From NCBI RefSeq assembly GCF_008001015.1, contig NZ_CP042862.1, forward strand, positions 248,001 to 312,000: a stretch of DNA of 64,000 bases, in the 5' to 3' direction. Numbering within the stretch: position 1 is the first letter of the stretch; each line of letters begins with the position of its first letter. The DNA comes from Serinicoccus profundi (lineage in GTDB: Bacteria > Actinomycetota > Actinomycetes > Actinomycetales > Dermatophilaceae). Position numbers and translations under genes: made by a program. This document shows, piece by piece, positions 8,453-19,347 of the stretch. A model generated the notes under the pieces. It searched no databases. It was given only the letters and a program-made list of their open reading frames with translations, and was not told the DNA's origin.

Positions 8453-9733
8453 ATGATCGACCTCCGTGAGCTCCGCGCCGACCCCGACCGCGTCCGCACC
8501 AGCCAGCAGGCCCGGGGCGAGGACCCCTCCGTGGTGGACCAGGTGCTCTCCGCGGATGAGACGCACCGGAGGTCGCTGGCCGAGTTCGAGGCGGCACGGG
8601 CGGAGCAGAAGGCTTTCGGCAAGAAGGTCGCCCAGGCCCAGGGCGAGGAGAAGCAGGCCCTCCTCGCGGAGGTGAAGGACCTCTCCGCGCGGGTCAAGAC
8701 CCTGGAGGCCCAGGCCGCCGAGGCCGCCACCACCCGCGACGAGGCCATGCGCCGCATCGGCAACGTCATCATCGAGGGCGTCCCGGTGGGCGGCGAGGAC
8801 GACTTCGTCACCCTCGAGGAGGTCGGCACGCCCCGTGACTTCGCGGCCGAGGGCTTCGAGCCGCAGGACCACCTGGCCCTCGGCGAGGGCCTGGGGGCCA
8901 TCGATACGGCCCGCGGGGCCAAGGTCTCCGGCGCCCGGTTCTACTACCTGCTGGGCGACGGCGCACGCCTCGAGCAGGCGCTCATGGGCCTGGCGCAGCA
9001 GATCGCCCAGGAGGAGGGCTTCGTCCCGGCGATCGTCCCCAACCTGGTGCGCCCCGAGATCATGGGCGGAGCAGGCTACCTCGACGCCCACGCGGACGAG
9101 GTCTACCGCCTCGAGGCCGACGACCTCTACCTCATCGGCACCTCCGAGGTGGCGCTCGCGGGACTGCACGCCGACGAGATCCTCGACCTCGCCGACGGGC
9201 CGCGGCGGTATGTCGCGACCTCCACCTGCTACCGGCGCGAGGCCGGGTCCTACGGCAAGGACACCAAGGGCATCTTCCGGGTGCACCAGTTCACCAAGAC
9301 CGAGATGTTCGTCTACTGCCGCGTCGAGGACGCCGAGGCCGAGCACCAGAACCTCCTGCGCATCGAGCGCCGTCTGCTGGACGCCCTCGAGCTGCCCTAC
9401 CGGATCATCGACGTCGCCGCGGGCGACCTCGGTGGCCCGGCGGCGCGCAAGTTCGACTGCGAGGCGTGGGTGCCGACGCAGGGCAAGTACCGCGAGCTCA
9501 CCTCGACCTCGAACTGCACGACCTTCCAGGCGCGCCGTCTCGGCACCCGCGAGCGCGACCCGAACGGCTCGGCCACCCGTGCGGTCGCCACGCTCAACGG
9601 CACCGTCGCGACGAGCACCCGCCCGATCGTGGCCTTGCTGGAGAACCACCAACAGGCCGACGGCTCGGTGCGCGTGCCGGCGGCGCTGCAGCCCTTCCTC
9701 GGCGGTCGCGAGGTGCTCACCCCCGGGGGCTGA
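8453..9733 (+). CDS. serS: Seryl-tRNA synthetase
   Basis: A 426-residue class II synthetase that charges tRNA-Ser with serine in the cytoplasm. Residues about 1-105 form the long antiparallel coiled-coil arm that contacts the tRNA, rich in Ala, Glu and Lys. The catalytic domain shows the motif 2 region ([11 protein letters not shown]) and motif 3 (N-G-T-V-A-T-S-T-R) followed by the usual ending A-L-Q-P-F-L-G-G. Length is normal for bacterial SerRS. The start is fixed by homology of the N-terminal M-I-D-L-R and by the -10 element just upstream. It is a single-copy housekeeping gene with no T-box or other leader visible. Confidence 0.97.
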   Translation: MIDLRELRADPDRVRTSQQARGEDPSVVDQVLSADETHRRSLAEFEAARAEQKAFGKKVAQAQGEEKQALLAEVKDLSARVKTLEAQAAEAATTRDEAMRRIGNVIIEGVPVGGEDDFVTLEEVGTPRDFAAEGFEPQDHLALGEGLGAIDTARGAKVSGARFYYLLGDGARLEQALMGLAQQIAQEEGFVPAIVPNLVRPEIMGGAGYLDAHADEVYRLEADDLYLIGTSEVALAGLHADEILDLADGPRRYVATSTCYRREAGSYGKDTKGIFRVHQFTKTEMFVYCRVEDAEAEHQNLLRIERRLLDALELPYRIIDVAAGDLGGPAARKFDCEAWVPTQGKYRELTSTSNCTTFQARRLGTRERDPNGSATRAVATLNGTVATSTRPIVALLENHQQADGSVRVPAALQPFLGGREVLTPGG

Positions 9734-9858
9734 CGCCCCAGCGGGCTGAGCGCCCCGGGGGCTGAGCCCACGGCATACCCCTGGCCCCGGCGGTCGACCC
9801 GACCAGGCACCGGCCCGATCTCCGTCGCGCGGCGGAGGCGGCGCGGGTGCGCGCTGCC

Positions 9859-9864
9859 TAGGGT
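9859..9864 (+). promoter_or_regulatory. Candidate -10 element for the two-component operon
   Basis: TAGGGT would place the transcript start near 9871. That excludes the GTG at 9865 as a start codon and supports the ATG at 9901, which has GGAGGAGG at 9887-9894. Confidence 0.5.
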
Positions 9865-9900
9865 GTGACGCGTGAGGAGCATCGACGGAGGAGGTGCCGC

Positions 9901-11337
9901 ATGATCGAGGCGGTCGAGCGGTGGTTCGGCGTCGACGAGCGCTGGGAGCGACCCCTGCCCCCTCCGCGCGAGCTGCGTACCGACGTGCGCTGGGCCCTCG
10001 TGGCGCTGCTGACGGTCGTCCTGTCGCACGAGCTCACCCGCTCCGTGGGGATGCTCGAGAACGAGACCTGGGGCCCCGTCTGGCAGTACGTCGGCATCGT
10101 CTCGCTGTGCGCCCTCCTCGTGGTGCGACGCCGCTTCCCGGTCGCCGTGACGCTCGCGGCGGGCACGCACATGATCCTCATGTCGCTGGTCATGCCGATG
10201 ACGATGTCGCAGCTCCCGGCGCAGATGGCCTACTTCCTGCTGATCTTCTCGGGGATGGCGTGGGCCCGGAACCGCCGCGCCGTGATGTATGCCGTGACCG
10301 CCGTGGTCCTCATGCTCGTCCTGCTCTACGCCTGGACGTATGCCCTCGGCTCGGGGGTCGAGCAGATCCTCGAGTCCTTCGACACGAGCGAGGCCGAGGA
10401 CGCCGGCCCGTTCTCCCCGGTCGTGGCGGTCGTCATCTTCTCCATCCTCGGCAATGTCATCTTCTTCGGCTTCGCCATCGGCCTGGGCCAGGTCGCCTGG
10501 CGGGGCGCGATGCGGCAGGCGCAGGTGGAGGAGCAGGCCGCGACGATCCGCACGCAGACGGCCCAGCTCACCGACCAGGCGGTCGTGGCCGAGCGCCTGC
10601 GCATCGCCCGCGAGCTGCACGACGTCGTCGCCCACCACGTGTCGGTCATGGGGGTGCAGGCCGCGGCCGCCCGCCGGGTCATGGAGCGTGACCCGGACGC
10701 CGCCCGGACGGCGTTGACCGCGATCGAGCAGGCCTCGCGCGACGGGGTGGGGCAGATGCGTGACCTCCTCGGCACCCTCCGGGCGACCGGGGAGGGGGCC
10801 GACGACGAGACGGCGGTCGGAGGCGCCGATCCCGGCCAGGCGCCGTCGAGCGACCGGGCGCCGCAGCCCACCCTCGCGGCCCTGCCCGCGCTGATCGAGC
10901 AGGCCAGCACACCGCTGTGCGAGGTCACCGGACACCTCGTGGAGTCCGCGCCGGGTGCGGCCGACCGGGTCCCGCCGCCGCTGCAGCTGTCGGCCTACCG
11001 CATCGTCCAGGAAGGACTGGCCAACGTGCGCCGCCACTCCACCGCCCGGCACGCGAGCGCCACGGTGCGCGTCGACGAGGCCGCCGGGACGGTCGAGGTC
11101 GAGGTCGTCGACGACGGGTCGCCGCGCGTGGGCACCTCCGGCACCGGTCTGGGGCTGCAGGGTATGCGCGAGCGCGCCGCCCACCTGGGCGGCGGGGTCG
11201 AGGCGGGTCCCCGCTCCGGGAGCGCGGGGTGGCGGGTGCGCGTGTGGTTGCCCCTCGACGGCCACCGGCCCAGCCGGCGCCCGGGCCGCGCCGCCGCCGA
11301 CCAGGCCGCCGACGCGCAGATGAAGGTCGCCCCGTGA
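9901..11337 (+). CDS. Sensor histidine kinase, NarL/HisKA_3 type
   Basis: A 478-residue membrane kinase. About five to six hydrophobic segments occupy residues 30-205. The dimerisation domain carries the phospho-acceptor His240 in R-E-L-H-D-V-V. The ATPase domain has the N box (V-Q-E-G-L-A-N), the D-D-G block and G-T-G-L-G-L-Q-G-M-R. The ATG at 9901 is preceded at 6 bases by GGAGGAGG, the best ribosome site in the area. The response regulator and an ABC-2 exporter follow, an arrangement often seen where the kinase senses a membrane-active compound and switches on an exporter. The ligand is unknown. Confidence 0.93.
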   Translation: MIEAVERWFGVDERWERPLPPPRELRTDVRWALVALLTVVLSHELTRSVGMLENETWGPVWQYVGIVSLCALLVVRRRFPVAVTLAAGTHMILMSLVMPMTMSQLPAQMAYFLLIFSGMAWARNRRAVMYAVTAVVLMLVLLYAWTYALGSGVEQILESFDTSEAEDAGPFSPVVAVVIFSILGNVIFFGFAIGLGQVAWRGAMRQAQVEEQAATIRTQTAQLTDQAVVAERLRIARELHDVVAHHVSVMGVQAAAARRVMERDPDAARTALTAIEQASRDGVGQMRDLLGTLRATGEGADDETAVGGADPGQAPSSDRAPQPTLAALPALIEQASTPLCEVTGHLVESAPGAADRVPPPLQLSAYRIVQEGLANVRRHSTARHASATVRVDEAAGTVEVEVVDDGSPRVGTSGTGLGLQGMRERAAHLGGGVEAGPRSGSAGWRVRVWLPLDGHRPSRRPGRAAADQAADAQMKVAP

Positions 11338-11392
11338 GCCGCGGCATACCGCAGCGCCACCCGATTTCCGCCGCCGACCGGAGGGCCACCTG

Positions 11393-12088
11393 ATGACCGC
11401 CACCCCGCTGCGGGTCCTGCTCGTCGACGACCAGCCGCTGCTGCTCCAGGGTTTCGCGATGATCCTGTCGACCGAGCCCGACGTGGAGGTGGTCGCCCAG
11501 GCCGCCAACGGCCACGAGGCGCTCGCCGCGGTGGCCACCCACGCCCCTGACGTTGTGCTCATGGACGTCCAGATGCCCGTGCTCGACGGCATCGAGGCGA
11601 CCCGGCGCATCGTCGCCGAGCACCCGCAGGTCAAGGTCGTCATCCTCACGACCTTCGACCGCGACGACTATCTCTTCGACGCCCTCGACGCCGGGGCCAG
11701 CGGCTTCCTGCTCAAGAATGCCGAGGCCGACGACCTCGTCGAGGCCATCCGGGCCGCGGCCGACGGGCACGCGCTCCTGGCTCCCGAGGTCACCATGCGG
11801 GTCATCGGCCGGATGGCCCAGGGCGGCCGCGGTGCCGACGCCGACCCGCCGATCGACCCGCGGGCCGCCCTGCCCCAGCTCACCGAGCGGGAGCGCGAGG
11901 TGCTGCAGATGATGGCCCGGGGCCTGTCCAACGCCGAGATCGCGGCGGAGGCCTTCGTCAGCGAGGCCACGGTCAAGACCCACGTCTCCAACGTGCTGGC
12001 CAAGCTGCTCGTCCGCGACCGGGTGCAGGCCGTCATCGCGGCCTACGAGGCCGGCCTCGTCCGCCCCGGGTGCCTCCCTCCGTCGTGA
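11393..12088 (+). CDS. LuxR/NarL family response regulator
   Basis: A 231-residue regulator with a receiver domain (about 5-125) and a C-terminal LuxR-type helix-turn-helix (about 165-225). Asp58 in V-L-M-D-V-Q-M-P is the expected phosphorylation site; the acidic pair is at D-D-Q near the N-terminus and the conserved Lys is in F-L-L-K. The DNA-binding half shows L-T-E-R-E-R-E-V-L and S-E-A-T-V-K-T-H-V-S. It pairs with the kinase 55 bases upstream and probably controls the ABC genes that start at 12198. Confidence 0.95.
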   Translation: MTATPLRVLLVDDQPLLLQGFAMILSTEPDVEVVAQAANGHEALAAVATHAPDVVLMDVQMPVLDGIEATRRIVAEHPQVKVVILTTFDRDDYLFDALDAGASGFLLKNAEADDLVEAIRAAADGHALLAPEVTMRVIGRMAQGGRGADADPPIDPRAALPQLTEREREVLQMMARGLSNAEIAAEAFVSEATVKTHVSNVLAKLLVRDRVQAVIAAYEAGLVRPGCLPPS

Positions 12089-12141
12089 GGGGGAGGCGAG
12101 GATCGGCGGTGCGACCGATGCCCCGCCGCGGGCTCGCGGAC

Positions 12142-12177
12142 TAGCGTCGTCGGCATACCCGCGCACCCTGCGGTGCG
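12142..12177 (+). promoter_or_regulatory. Candidate promoter -10 and short leader hairpin before the ABC exporter genes
   Basis: TAGCGT at 12142-12147 fits a -10 element. The inferred leader carries a 6-bp hairpin (CGCACC at 12162-12167, CTGC loop, GGTGCG at 12172-12177) and then AAAGGGGAC before the GTG at 12198. This is a separate promoter candidate from that of the kinase, so the response regulator could act here. Confidence 0.4.
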
Positions 12178-12197
12178 GACGACGAAAGGGGACTGCA

Positions 12198-13079
12198 GTG
12201 CTGGAGCTGCACGAGTTGAGCCGGAGCTTTGGCGAGCACCTCGCCGTGGACGGGGTGAGCTTCACCGTCTCCGATGCGCGGATGGTGGGCTTCGTCGGCG
12301 GCAACGGGGCCGGCAAGACCACGACGATGCGGATGATCATGGGTGTGCTCGCGCCCAGCGCCGGCGAGGTGCACTGGGACGGGGTCCCGGTCACGCGGGC
12401 CGACCGGATGCGCTTCGGCTACATGCCCGAGGAGCGGGGGCTCTACCCCAAGCAGCCGGTGCTCGGCCAGCTGACCTATCTCGGCCAGCTGCACGGGATG
12501 TCGCAGAACGAGGCGCGTGAGCGCTCCGAGGAGCTGCTCGTGCGCTTCGGTCTCGGCGAGCGGCTCAAGAGCAAGGTCGAGACGCTCTCCCTCGGCAACC
12601 AGCAGCGGGCGCAAATCATCGCCTCGGTGCTCGGGCAGCCCAAGATGCTCGTGCTCGACGAGCCGTTCAGCGGGCTGGACCCGGCGGCCGTCGACCAGAT
12701 GAGCGCGTTGCTGCGTGAGCACACCGCCTCCGGCACCCCGGTGCTCTTCTCCTCCCACCAGCTCGACCTCGTCGACCGCCTCTGCGACTCGATCGTCGTG
12801 CTCCACGGCGGCCGGGTGGTGGCGCAGGGCACCTCCGAGGAGCTGCGGGCCAACGCCCCGCTGCGCTACCGGCTCACCATGGCCGGCGACACCGGCTGGG
12901 TCCGGGGCGCCGCCGGGGTGCAGGTCATCGATCTCGACGGCCCCAGCGTCCTCGTGCAGCCCGACGACGACGGTGCCGCCGAACGCCTGCTCACCGATGC
13001 CGTCGCCCGGGGCGGGGTGCGCGAGTTCAGCCGCATCCGCCCGACCCTGTCCGAGATCTACCGAGAGGTGGCAGCATGA
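12198..13079 (+). CDS. ABC transporter ATP-binding protein, NatA-like
   Basis: A 293-residue ATPase of the drug/sodium exporter class. Walker A is G-G-N-G-A-G-K-T-T at 34-42, the signature is L-S-L-G-N-Q-Q, and Walker B is V-L-D-E-P-F-S-G-L-D followed by the switch His in S-S-H-Q. The D-E-R... replacement helix and the C-terminal accessory domain (about 220-293) are those of DrrA/NatA-type proteins. The GTG start at 12198 follows AAAGGGGAC. The stop overlaps the permease start by 4 bases (ATGA). Confidence 0.93.
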   Translation: MLELHELSRSFGEHLAVDGVSFTVSDARMVGFVGGNGAGKTTTMRMIMGVLAPSAGEVHWDGVPVTRADRMRFGYMPEERGLYPKQPVLGQLTYLGQLHGMSQNEARERSEELLVRFGLGERLKSKVETLSLGNQQRAQIIASVLGQPKMLVLDEPFSGLDPAAVDQMSALLREHTASGTPVLFSSHQLDLVDRLCDSIVVLHGGRVVAQGTSEELRANAPLRYRLTMAGDTGWVRGAAGVQVIDLDGPSVLVQPDDDGAAERLLTDAVARGGVREFSRIRPTLSEIYREVAA

Positions 13080-14257
13080 GTGCCCGCGCCCCCTGGACCC
13101 TGGTCGCCGGCCGTGAGATCCAGGTCAAGCTCACCGACAAGAACTTCCTCATCGGCACCGGGCTGACCATCCTGCTGCTCCTGGCCGCGATGATCGTCCC
13201 GACCTTCTTCAGCGGCTCGGGCGCCAACTACGAGGTGGCTGTCACCGACGCGCAGGGCACCGCCCTCGTCGAGGAGCTGGAGACCACCCTGCAGGAGGAG
13301 TCGGCCGAGTCCTCGGCGACGCCGGTGACGGTCGCCGACCGCGCCGCGGCGGAGACCGCCGTGCTGGAGGGCGACGTCGACGCCGCGCTCGTGGCGGGGG
13401 AGGACTCGTGGGAGCTGCTCTCCGACGGGCCCGACACCGGCGGGCTCGGCTCGGCGCTGGCCGAGCAGGTCCGCACCGACGCCCTGGCCGACAACGCCGC
13501 CAGTGCCGGCACGACGGTCGAGGCTCTGACGGCCGGCACCGAGCTCACCACCGTGGACGTCGCGGAGGAGGAGGGGGGTATGCCGCCGATCGTCGCCTAC
13601 GCCATGGGCTTCGCCTTCGCGATGTTCTTCTACTTCGCCGCGATCATGTTCGGGATGCAGATCGCCAACAGCGTGGTCGAGGAGAAGCAGTCGCGGATCA
13701 TCGAGATCCTCGCCGCCAAGATCCCCACGAGGCAGTTGCTGCTGGGCAAGGTCCTGGGCAACACCGTGCTGGCCTTCGGTCAGCTGGCCCTCATCGCCGC
13801 GGTGAGCCTCATCGGGCTGACCTTCCTCGATCTCGACGTCGCACTGCCCGGGCTGGCGGGGGCGATCGGGTGGTATCTCCCGTTCTTCCTCCTCGGCTTC
13901 CTCGCGCTGGCCTGCGTGTGGGCCGCCGCCGGGTCGCTGGCCTCGCGCACCGAGGACCTGCAGCAGACGACGATGCCGTTGACGATGTTCCTCGTCATCC
14001 TCTTCATCGCCGGCCTCAACCTGGAGGGCGCCGCACGGCAGATCTTCTCCTTCATCCCCGTCGCCTCGACCCTGGTCATGCCCATGCGGATCCTCGAGGG
14101 CGACACCGAGCTGTGGGAGCCGATCCTCGCGCTGGTCCTCGTCGTCGGCTTCTGCGCCCTGACCATCGCCTTCGGTGCGCGGCTCTACGAGCGGGCGCTG
14201 CTGCATACCTCGGGCAGCCTGTCCTGGCGCAAGGCCATGACCTTGGCCAAGGACTGA
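13076..14257 (+). CDS. ABC-2 type permease, NatB-like
   Basis: A 393-residue permease with one N-terminal membrane segment (about 25-45), a large external domain (about 50-170), and five or six further segments from about 175 to 375. This is the topology of NatB-type ABC-2 permeases. The segment between the second and third helices contains V-V-E-E-K-Q-S-R-I-I-E-I-L, a family hallmark that couples to the ATPase. It forms an exporter with the protein at 12198; substrate unknown, possibly an antimicrobial or ion given the two-component system upstream. Confidence 0.92.
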   Translation: MSARAPWTLVAGREIQVKLTDKNFLIGTGLTILLLLAAMIVPTFFSGSGANYEVAVTDAQGTALVEELETTLQEESAESSATPVTVADRAAAETAVLEGDVDAALVAGEDSWELLSDGPDTGGLGSALAEQVRTDALADNAASAGTTVEALTAGTELTTVDVAEEEGGMPPIVAYAMGFAFAMFFYFAAIMFGMQIANSVVEEKQSRIIEILAAKIPTRQLLLGKVLGNTVLAFGQLALIAAVSLIGLTFLDLDVALPGLAGAIGWYLPFFLLGFLALACVWAAAGSLASRTEDLQQTTMPLTMFLVILFIAGLNLEGAARQIFSFIPVASTLVMPMRILEGDTELWEPILALVLVVGFCALTIAFGARLYERALLHTSGSLSWRKAMTLAKD

Positions 14258-14282
14258 CCGGCGCCGCGGTCGCGCGGATCGC

Positions 14283-14288
14283 TAGGCT
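14283..14288 (+). promoter_or_regulatory. Candidate -10 element for the HAD hydrolase gene
   Basis: TAGGCT ends 7 bases before the GTG at 14295. The sequence is the same as the -10 candidate of serS and predicts a leaderless mRNA. Confidence 0.5.
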
Positions 14289-14294
14289 GGCGGG

Positions 14295-15146
14295 GTGAGC
14301 ACGCCCGAGCAGACCGACCCCGCCAGCCCGACCGCGTCGCCGCTGCTCGTGGCCCTCGACGTCGACGGGACGATCGTGCACCACGACGGCCACCTGGCGG
14401 CGCGGGTGGCCCGGGCGGTGCGGGCCCTGGACGACCTGCCGCACGTCACCGTCGTCATCGCGACCGGCCGGTCCGTGCTCTCGACGCGACCGGTGATGGA
14501 GGCGCTCGGCCTCGACACGACGGGCCGCCCCGCCGTCTGCTCCAACGGCGCGGTGACGATCGCCGCGACGCCGGGGCAGGGCGAGGGCTACGAGGTCGTC
14601 GACCTCGTCACCTTCGACCCGGCGCCCGCCATCGCCCTGGTCCACACCCACCTGCCGACGGCACTGGTCGCCGTCGAGGAGGTCGGCGTCGGGTTCAAGG
14701 TGAGCACGCCCTTCCCGCCCGGGGAGCTGTGGGGCGAGGAGCGGGTGGTGCCGGTCGAGGAGCTCACGGCGCGGCCGGCGACGCGGGTGACCTTCCGCGA
14801 GCCGACGCTCAGCTCGGAGGACTTCACCGCGCTCGTCGAGCGGATCGGTCTGCACGGCGTGTCCTACGCCGTCGGCTACAGCGCCTGGCTCGACCTCGCC
14901 CCCGAGGGCGTCTCCAAGGCGTCGGCGCTGGAGATCGTGCGCCGCCGGCTCGGCATCGAGCCGCACCGGACGGTCGCCGTGGGTGACCAGCGCAACGACC
15001 TGGAGATGCTGCACTGGGCCGCCGTGGGGTATGCCATGGGCCAGGCCCCCGAGGAGGTGCTCCGGATCGCCGACCGCACCACGGGGTCGGTCGAGGAGGA
15101 CGGGCTCGCGGACGCCCTCGACGAGGTCCTCGCCGAGCTGGCCTGA
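14295..15146 (+). CDS. HAD family hydrolase, Cof-like phosphatase
   Basis: A 283-residue phosphatase of the Cof subfamily (HAD class IIB). Motif 1 is D-V-D-G-T with nucleophile Asp22 and general acid Asp24. Motif 2 is A-T-G-R-S. The last motif is G-D-Q-R-N-D-L-E-M-L near residue 230, whose acidic residues bind magnesium. Such enzymes hydrolyse sugar phosphates and similar small metabolites, and sequence does not fix the substrate. It lies 2 bases before a SpoU methyltransferase gene, so the two are likely cotranscribed. Confidence 0.92.
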   Translation: MSTPEQTDPASPTASPLLVALDVDGTIVHHDGHLAARVARAVRALDDLPHVTVVIATGRSVLSTRPVMEALGLDTTGRPAVCSNGAVTIAATPGQGEGYEVVDLVTFDPAPAIALVHTHLPTALVAVEEVGVGFKVSTPFPPGELWGEERVVPVEELTARPATRVTFREPTLSSEDFTALVERIGLHGVSYAVGYSAWLDLAPEGVSKASALEIVRRRLGIEPHRTVAVGDQRNDLEMLHWAAVGYAMGQAPEEVLRIADRTTGSVEEDGLADALDEVLAELA

Positions 15147-15148
15147 GG

Positions 15149-15940
15149 ATGCTCATCACCTCGCCCGCCAACCCGCGGGTCAAGGCGATCGCCGGGCTGC
15201 GGCGCCGGCGGGTCCGTGAGCAGGAGCGCCGCACCGTCGTGGAGGGTCGCGACGAGCTGGCGCTGGCCCTCGACGCGGGCGTCGTGCCCGAGCTCCTGCT
15301 GCTCTGCCCCGACCTCATGGCTGACGGGGTCCTCGCCGACGTGCTGGCGCGCGCCGAGGCCCTGGGGGTCGAGACGGTGCACGCGTCGCGGGCGGCCTTC
15401 GAGAAGGCGGCCTACCGCGAGGGACCGGACGGCGTGCTCGCGGTCGTGCCGACCCTGCAGCGCCGGCCCGAGGAGCTCACCCTGCCCGACGACGCGCTCG
15501 TGCTCGTCTGCGAGGGGGTCGAGAAGCCGGGCAACCTCGGGGCGATGCTGCGCACGGCCGACGCCGCCGGGGTGGACGCCGTGGTCGCCGCCGACCCGGT
15601 GACGGACTGGGGCAACCCCAACACCGTGCGCGCCTCCAAGGGCACCGTCTTCTCCGTGCCGGTCGCCGCCGCCAGCGCCGAGGCGACTCTCGCGTGGCTG
15701 GATGGGCACGGCATACCCCTCGTCGCGGCGACGCCCGACACGGCCACCGTGCACACGGACGTCGACTACCGCGGCCCGGTCGCCATCGCGGTCGGGACGG
15801 AGAGCACCGGGCTCACCGAGGCGCTCCTGGAGCGGGCCGCCCACCGCGTGCGGATCCCCATGGCCGGGCGGGTCAACTCGCTCAACGTCGCGACATCGGC
15901 GGCGATCATCGTCTACGAGGCGGTTCGTCAGCGGGGGTGA
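15149..15940 (+). CDS. TrmH/SpoU family RNA 2'-O-methyltransferase
   Basis: A 263-residue SPOUT methyltransferase that methylates a ribose 2'-hydroxyl in rRNA or tRNA using AdoMet. Residues about 1-95 form the L30e-like substrate-binding domain. The catalytic domain shows G-V-E-K-P-G-N-L-G-A-M-L-R-T (motif 1), G-T-E-S-T-G-L (motif 2) and I-P-M-A-G-R-V-N-S-L-N-V-A-T-S (motif 3), which form the trefoil knot. The architecture is like the thiostrepton-resistance and YsgA-like enzymes; the modified nucleotide is not known. Gap to the preceding gene is 2 bases. Confidence 0.93.
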   Translation: MLITSPANPRVKAIAGLRRRRVREQERRTVVEGRDELALALDAGVVPELLLLCPDLMADGVLADVLARAEALGVETVHASRAAFEKAAYREGPDGVLAVVPTLQRRPEELTLPDDALVLVCEGVEKPGNLGAMLRTADAAGVDAVVAADPVTDWGNPNTVRASKGTVFSVPVAAASAEATLAWLDGHGIPLVAATPDTATVHTDVDYRGPVAIAVGTESTGLTEALLERAAHRVRIPMAGRVNSLNVATSAAIIVYEAVRQRG

Positions 15941-15947
15941 GGTCGAT

Positions 15948-15972
15948 GACATGCCCGAAACACGGGTATGTC
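15948..15972. promoter_or_regulatory. Possible operator: 9-bp inverted repeat before the glyoxalase-like gene
   Basis: GACATGCCC at 15948-15956 and GGGTATGTC at 15964-15972 are inverted copies with one mismatch and a 7-base spacer. The element ends 3 bases before the ATG at 15976. It would block transcription or translation of that gene if bound or folded. The left half lies just after the preceding stop. Confidence 0.4.
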
Positions 15973-15975
15973 ACG

Positions 15976-16632
15976 ATGAGCGACATGCGTATCGACCACG
16001 TGAGTTATGCGGCGGGTCCCGACGGTCTGCACGCCACGGCACAACGCCTGGCGGAGCAGCTCGGGGTCAGGCCGCACGACGGCGGTGTGCATCCTCGCTT
16101 CGGTACCCGCAACATCGTCCTCCCGCTCGCCGACGCGCGGTACGTCGAGGTGGTCGAGGTGCTCGACCACCCCGCCTCCGACAAGGCGCCCTTCGGGCAG
16201 GCCGTCCGGGCGCGCTCCGGCAACGGCGGTGGCTGGATGGCCTGGGTCGTCGCCGTCGAGGACCTCTCGACCGTCGAGGAGCGGCTGGGTCGGCCCTCCG
16301 TCGAAGGTCACCGGCACACGCCCGAGGGCATCCAGTTGCAGTGGCGGCAGATCGGCATCAAGAACGTCATCGACCACGGCAACCTGCCCTTCTTCGTGCG
16401 CTGGGAGTCCCCGGCCGAGCACCACCCCTCGCGCCTGGCGGAGTCGAGCACCCGACTGACCGGGCTCACCCTCGGTGGCGACTTCCCGGACGTCCGCGAG
16501 TGGCTGGGCCTCAGCGAGCAGCCGACCGGCGGCTTCGAGAGCTCCATCGAGTTCGGCTTCCTCGAGGACGACGACTGCCCGTGCCTCACCGAGGTCACCT
16601 TCGAGACGCCGCAGGGCGCCGTCACCATCTGA
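15976..16632 (+). CDS. VOC/glyoxalase-like domain protein
   Basis: A 218-residue cytoplasmic protein starting M-S-D-M-R-I-D-H-V-S-Y-A, the typical first strand of a glyoxalase-like (vicinal oxygen chelate) fold. Two half-domains are suggested, the second beginning near residue 155 (L-T-G-L-T-L-G-G). His residues at the start of strand 1 and in the middle could bind metal, but a full metal triad is not clear. This length and spacing match a family of actinobacterial proteins annotated only as VOC family. ATG starts at 15976 and 15985 are both possible. The stop codon touches the first unit of a 32-bp repeat array. Confidence 0.75.
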   Translation: MSDMRIDHVSYAAGPDGLHATAQRLAEQLGVRPHDGGVHPRFGTRNIVLPLADARYVEVVEVLDHPASDKAPFGQAVRARSGNGGGWMAWVVAVEDLSTVEERLGRPSVEGHRHTPEGIQLQWRQIGIKNVIDHGNLPFFVRWESPAEHHPSRLAESSTRLTGLTLGGDFPDVREWLGLSEQPTGGFESSIEFGFLEDDDCPCLTEVTFETPQGAVTI

Positions 16633-16759
16633 CCGAGCGCCGCAGATGGTCGCGCTCAGCCCCACCGAGCGCCGCAGATGGTCGCGCTCAGCCTCACCGG
16701 GCGCCGCAGATGGTCGCTCTCGGCCCCACCGGGCGCCGCAGATGGTCGCGCTCGTTCCC
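16632..16759. repeat. Array of four 32-bp hairpin repeats (family A)
   Basis: Units start at 16632, 16664, 16696 and 16728, an exact 32-base period. The core of each contains GAGCGC or GGGCGC, then CGCAGATGGTC, then GCGCTC or GCTCTC, so units can form a 5-6 bp hairpin around an 11-base loop. The first unit begins on the last base of the preceding stop codon. The same family occurs at 55849-55976, 56805-56859 and, inside a coding sequence, at 34744-34801. Confidence 0.9.
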
Positions 16760-16763
16760 CCTC

Positions 16764-16782
16764 CACGAGCTCGTGCACGAGC
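16764..16782. terminator. Overlapping perfect palindromes after copA, possible terminator
   Basis: CACGAGCTCGTG (16764-16775) and GCTCGTGCACGAGC (16769-16782) are perfect and mutually exclusive palindromes. They lie 13 bases beyond the copA stop. No T-run follows, as is usual in high-GC genomes, so termination is inferred from position only. Confidence 0.4.
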
Positions 16783-16795
16783 GTGAGGGCCCGAG

Positions 16796-19000
<2,205 letters not shown>

Positions 19001-19028
19001 CGGCTCCTCCTGGAGCGGGTGGGGTGGG

Positions 19029-19268
19029 TCAGACGGTGGCGGTGTAGCCGGCCTCTTCGACAGCGGCGCTCGCGGCGGAGAGCTCGAGCGGACCGTCGGA
19101 GACGACGAAGACCTCGGTGTCGCCGCCCTTGACGAGGTCGTCGACGCGCACCTCGAGGACGTTGTCGATCGCGGTCAGCTCTTCGGTGACCGAGGAGACA
19201 CAGTGCCCGCAGGTCATGCCGGAGACGACGATCTTGGTGGTCTGGTTCTGCAGGGGGGTGTCGGTCAT
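19029..19268 (-). CDS. copZ: Copper chaperone, heavy-metal-associated domain
   Basis: A 79-residue single-domain HMA protein. The Cu(I)-binding motif is G-M-T-C-G-H-C (near residues 17-23), and the ending E-E-A-G-Y-T matches CopZ and the CopA N-terminal domain. It should shuttle copper to CopA. The ATG at 19268 is chosen because AGGAGA lies 7 bases upstream; a longer frame open to 19316 has no ribosome site. It sits between csoR and copA on the same strand. Confidence 0.92.
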   Translation of the reverse strand: MTDTPLQNQTTKIVVSGMTCGHCVSSVTEELTAIDNVLEVRVDDLVKGGDTEVFVVSDGPLELSAASAAVEEAGYTATV

Positions 19269-19347
19269 GGTGATCTCCTGTGTGTGGGTGATGGGGTATG
19301 CCGTGCGCTCAGGCACGCTAGGACGCGCGGCTGGGTGGGGGCTGATC

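Noticed and set aside
9865-9900. Earlier GTG start for the histidine kinase
   Set aside because: It directly follows the -10 element and has no ribosome site, whereas the ATG at 9901 has GGAGGAGG.
16632-16759. CRISPR array
   Set aside because: Units directly abut at a 32-base period with no unique spacers, and no cas genes are present.
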